A stretch of DNA of 9,545 bases. Source: an uncultured Porphyromonas sp. Its GTDB lineage: Bacteria; Bacteroidota; Bacteroidia; Bacteroidales; Porphyromonadaceae. Where the stretch lies: assembly GCA_945875135.1 (NCBI GenBank), contig CAMCJO010000057.1, positions 1 to 9,545 of the forward strand. The letters are read 5' to 3'. Under the pieces are notes generated by a model. It was not told the origin of the DNA, did not search any database, and saw only the letters and a list, made by a program, of their open reading frames with translations. A program made the position numbers and the translations under genes. Positions 7,432 to 9,545 of the stretch are shown here, in pieces (the first letter of the stretch is position 1; every line of letters begins with the position of its first letter).

Positions 7432-7521
7432 CCCCCCCCTTTGAGCCTCGCTTATCAAGGAGCCTCGCTCCCTCTCACGAGGCTAAGCTTCTACATAAAA
7501 GGGAGTAGCCCCAAACGGCTA
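7432..7521 (+). repeat. C8 run and competing hairpins after the SWIM gene
   Basis: A run of eight C (7432-7439) stands just after the stop codon. GAGCCTCGCT then occurs twice (7443-7452 and 7460-7469). Both copies can pair with the single CGAGGCT at 7478-7484, so two hairpins exclude each other. A further small hairpin pairs TAGCC (7506-7510) with GGCTA (7517-7521). No T-tract follows any of these. The stretch encodes no convincing protein. Confidence 0.55.
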
Positions 7522-7540
7522 ACAGACATCCGTCCATAAC

Positions 7541-7587
7541 AAGAGGACTCAATCGCTGAGCAAAAGCGGTTGAGTCCTCTTCTTTTT
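7541..7587 (+). terminator. Strong intrinsic terminator of the valS-SWIM operon
   Basis: AAGAGGACTCAA (7541-7552) is perfectly complementary to 7570-7581. The stem continues through a T-G pair and CGCT/AGCG to 17 bp (7541-7557 with 7565-7581), closing a 7-base loop. CTTTTT (7582-7587) follows. It lies between two converging genes. On the minus strand the sequence after the stem is only TTGTTATGG, so termination in that direction would be weaker. Confidence 0.9.
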
Positions 7588-7625
7588 GAGTCCAGCTCTT
7601 CGCAGTCAAATGAGCTGCATAGAGA

Positions 7626-8321
7626 CTAGCGGGCGGTACGGCGGGAGTCGCGAAGCTTTTGCTGGTACATGCGTAGCACCATGGCGTCTGTGATCTCTGT
7701 GCGAATGGTATCGACGAGGGAGGCGTTGCCCGTGAGCGTTATCTCGGCAAGGAGCCACGCTATCGCCATCTGGACGTAGTACGCCTCGTCGTGCTGCAGC
7801 AGAGCGACGTGGTCTAGTGCTGCCCGAGTCGTGGCTAAGCCGTGACGTATGAGGTCGAGCCACGCGACGATGGTGAGCCGACGTGCGTAAGGATTGTCGT
7901 CGTGAGCATGCTCAGCCATCGAGCGGAGGACTATCTGTCGCTCCGTCTCTCCCCTACTGGCCCAGCTTGCGAGAAGTTCTTTGTAGTAGTCAGGCACCGC
8001 CCAGCCGTCACAGAGTGGATAGAGGAGGGGAAGCCCCTCCCCAGCTGACGCAAGACGACCGATGACGCCTCCGAAGATGATCTTGTACTCGTACCATGCG
8101 AGGGCTCTCTCGTGGAGCAGGTCGACTGCCTCGTCTAGCGTGAGCAAGCGACTGAGCTGCTTTACGGTTTGTCGTAGCCACTTCATACGAATGCCGAGGA
8201 CGCTCTCGGGTCGTGAGGAGACCTTGGTGCGTAGTGCCATAAAGTCGGCATAGTCAGGCTCACGGCGCTGCTCCAGCTCTGTAAGCAGTGCAGAGGCTTC
8301 TTCTAGAGGTGTGGGTGTCAT
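7626..8321 (-). CDS. AlkD-like DNA alkylation repair glycosylase
   Basis: This is a HEAT-like-repeat DNA glycosylase of the AlkD family, which removes N3- and N7-alkylated purines in base-excision repair. With the start used here it has 231 aa, close to AlkD of Bacillus cereus. In the WAVPD motif, W107 and D111 align with the DNA-contacting Trp and catalytic Asp of AlkD (W109, D113). R147/R148 in YARRLTIVAWL correspond to R148. The motif YYVQMAIAWLLAE (181-193) carries W189, matching W187. The N-terminal LGIRMKWLR (42-50) corresponds to the family's GIR-PxLR stretch. A longer reading would begin with TTG at 8339 and add six residues. I prefer the ATG at 8321, which starts just before the conserved helices. 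The gene converges with the SWIM gene and is separated from the upstream chelatase gene by a hairpin. The family call is good, though the NWDxVD-like motif has diverged to GWAVPD. Confidence 0.82.
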   Translation of the reverse strand: MTPTPLEEASALLTELEQRREPDYADFMALRTKVSSRPESVLGIRMKWLRQTVKQLSRLLTLDEAVDLLHERALAWYEYKIIFGGVIGRLASAGEGLPLLYPLCDGWAVPDYYKELLASWASRGETERQIVLRSMAEHAHDDNPYARRLTIVAWLDLIRHGLATTRAALDHVALLQHDEAYYVQMAIAWLLAEITLTGNASLVDTIRTEITDAMVLRMYQQKLRDSRRTAR

Positions 8322-8354
8322 AAGGAGGGTGTTTAGCAAGTATCTCTAAATAGC

Positions 8355-8394
8355 GCAGTCCCCCCATATACAATCCGTGTATATGGGGGACTGC
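8355..8394 (-). terminator. Strong hairpin, probable end of the chelatase gene
   Basis: The arms GCAGT-C6-ATATACA (8355-8372) and TGTATAT-G5-ACTGC (8378-8394) form a 17-bp stem with one bulged C and a 5-base loop. It lies between two minus-strand genes, about 63 bases after the stop of the chelatase gene. Read leftward, the bases after the stem are GCTATTTAG, so the U-tract is poor. It is more likely a terminator, 3'-end stabiliser or attenuator before the AlkD-like gene than a random palindrome. Confidence 0.55.
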
Positions 8395-8456
8395 TTGCAT
8401 GATGCCACCATACGACTATGGCGCGGTGCCACAGTCACTAGGTGCTTTACTTGAGA

Positions 8457-9482
8457 CTACTCGTCCTCTTCAGGCGTGTAGAGAGGTTCGTCGGCAAGAG
8501 CCTTCGTCATATGGTCTACCCATACATTGACGATAGAGGGGTAGTCAGCTAGTCCGTTCATCGTGCAGCCATCTAGCGTGCACTTGAAGCCAGCCTTATT
8601 CATCTCATAGCGCCAGCTCTCCTCCTCAGGGTTCTGTGGGTCGACACCACCCTTGAGGTCATTGTTGGCGTGGTCACCAGCGATAGACATGAGCGGGTGT
8701 AGGAGCATCGTGCCAGAGGTCTTGCCAGAGGCCTTGATGCGCTTGATGAGATCCTCGATGAGGTTGCCCTCCATATCGACCGTAGCGACGAAGTAGTTGG
8801 GGCTGAGCTTCTGTAGCTCCTTCTCGATCATAGGATAGCGCGAGTTACCGTTACCGTAGTTCATGTCCTCGGGGTTACCGTGTCCCATGAAGCTAACGAG
8901 CTTGCCAGCAGCCACCTCCTTGCCGTAGATCTTGTGTAGCTCAGCAGCGACACGCTTGCAGTCCTCCTCGCTCTCTAGTAGTGGACCAGCGAGGTAAACG
9001 GTCGTCTTGGCAAACTCAGGATGCTCACCATTGTAGCGGAAGTCCTTGATGTAGTTCTTGACACGTAGGAACTCCTCACCAGGCACGATGTGGAGTGACT
9101 GCACTGCTATGTCCTTGTATCCAGCAGCTCCGAGAGCCTCTAGGTAGAAGTTGGGAGAGTAGTAGTCCCACCCCTTCTGACCGCAGCGTGTTATACAGAT
9201 CTCTGAGGTAAAAGAGAAGTAGAGGTCTCTGTCAGGGAACTGCTTCTTAAAGCGAGCCTGGATCTTCTTAAAGGTCTCCTGAGGCTTGTCCCAGGTACTG
9301 CCGAAAGAGACGAGGAGTAGAGCCTTGTCTGTGGTCTTCTTTGTCTGCACCTCCTTGGTGACAGCCTGTAGCTTCTTGTCGTGATTTGAGAGAGCTAGGT
9401 TGTTGTCCTCCTGGCAGCCTACGCAAGTTAGGAGGGTGACTCCTAGAGCGCAGAGTGATAAGATTGTCAATAGCTTCTTCAT
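8457..9482 (-). CDS. cbiK: CbiK-family chelatase lipoprotein (IhtB/FetB-like)
   Basis: The 341-aa protein has a lipoprotein signal (MKKLLTILSLCALGVTLLTC, then VGC). C23 after VG is the likely lipidated Cys and C20 the alternative. A mature start QEDNN resembles the acidic export signals of Bacteroidota surface lipoproteins. The rest (about 50-335) is a class II chelatase of the CbiK type, which inserts metal into tetrapyrroles. It shows SLHIVPGEEF (129-138) with H131, FMGHGNPED (198-206) with H201, TVDMEG (234-239) with E238, and PLMSIAGDHANND (263-275) with H271. H201, E238 and H271 match the three metal ligands of Desulfovibrio CbiK-P. Cytoplasmic CbiK makes cobalt-sirohydrochlorin. P. gingivalis IhtB/FetB is an envelope lipoprotein of this family linked to haem iron uptake, which fits the signal peptide better. 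The leader (9483-9545) is AT-rich without a Shine-Dalgarno. Partner transport genes would lie to the right of the window. Confidence 0.88.
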   Translation of the reverse strand: MKKLLTILSLCALGVTLLTCVGCQEDNNLALSNHDKKLQAVTKEVQTKKTTDKALLLVSFGSTWDKPQETFKKIQARFKKQFPDRDLYFSFTSEICITRCGQKGWDYYSPNFYLEALGAAGYKDIAVQSLHIVPGEEFLRVKNYIKDFRYNGEHPEFAKTTVYLAGPLLESEEDCKRVAAELHKIYGKEVAAGKLVSFMGHGNPEDMNYGNGNSRYPMIEKELQKLSPNYFVATVDMEGNLIEDLIKRIKASGKTSGTMLLHPLMSIAGDHANNDLKGGVDPQNPEEESWRYEMNKAGFKCTLDGCTMNGLADYPSIVNVWVDHMTKALADEPLYTPEEDE

Positions 9483-9545
9483 TGTTGATAGGGGTTATAA
9501 GTTATTTTATATTTGTGTGTGTTGGCTTGATAAAGTGTAGTGCGT

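Noticed and set aside
8322..8339. Six-residue N-terminal extension of the AlkD-like protein from a TTG codon
   Set aside because: The ATG at 8321 is a normal start just before the conserved helices. The extension adds nothing conserved and TTG starts are rare.
7626..9482. Single operon of chelatase and AlkD-like gene acting together
   Set aside because: A strong hairpin lies in the 135-base gap, and the two functions (metal/haem handling and base-excision repair) have no evident link.

Overview
The window looks like chromosomal DNA from a Bacteroidota bacterium, most likely a Porphyromonas of the asaccharolytica/uenonis type. The pointers are a moderate-to-high GC content for the phylum, no Shine-Dalgarno sequences before the starts, a TAnnTTTG-type promoter element before valS, dnaA standing apart from dnaN, and a CbiK-family lipoprotein resembling IhtB/FetB of P. 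gingivalis. The species-level call is inference.

Layout, left to right. Positions 1-178 are a dnaA leader dominated by nested inverted repeats (54-130). dnaA (179-1606) is followed after 20 bases by a 331-codon gene (1627-2622). That gene joins a complete WbpD/WlbB-type sugar-nucleotide N-acetyltransferase to a complete FlK-type hotdog thioesterase with an intact Thr/Glu/His triad. The 394-base gap at 2623-3016 holds a nested hairpin, a strong terminator, a 21-base tandem repeat inside a family of CACGTGG-like motifs, one consensus DnaA box and the valS promoter element. valS (3017-5680) and a SWIM zinc-finger protein of unknown role (5708-7420) probably share a transcript. A 205-base convergent gap carries an excellent 17-bp terminator and a second region with competing hairpins. 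On the minus strand follow an AlkD-like DNA glycosylase (7626-8321, start revised to ATG), a strong hairpin (8355-8394) and a CbiK/IhtB-like chelatase lipoprotein (8457-9482), whose upstream partners lie beyond the right edge.

The genes are mostly housekeeping: replication initiation, valyl-tRNA charging, base-excision repair, surface-glycan precursor synthesis and tetrapyrrole/metal handling at the cell envelope. No tRNA, rRNA, CRISPR array, insertion sequence or phage gene was seen. I found no clear undescribed multi-gene system. The points most worth a second look are the acetyltransferase-thioesterase fusion, the symmetrical repeat before dnaA, and the repeat-plus-DnaA-box intergenic region at 2700-2930.
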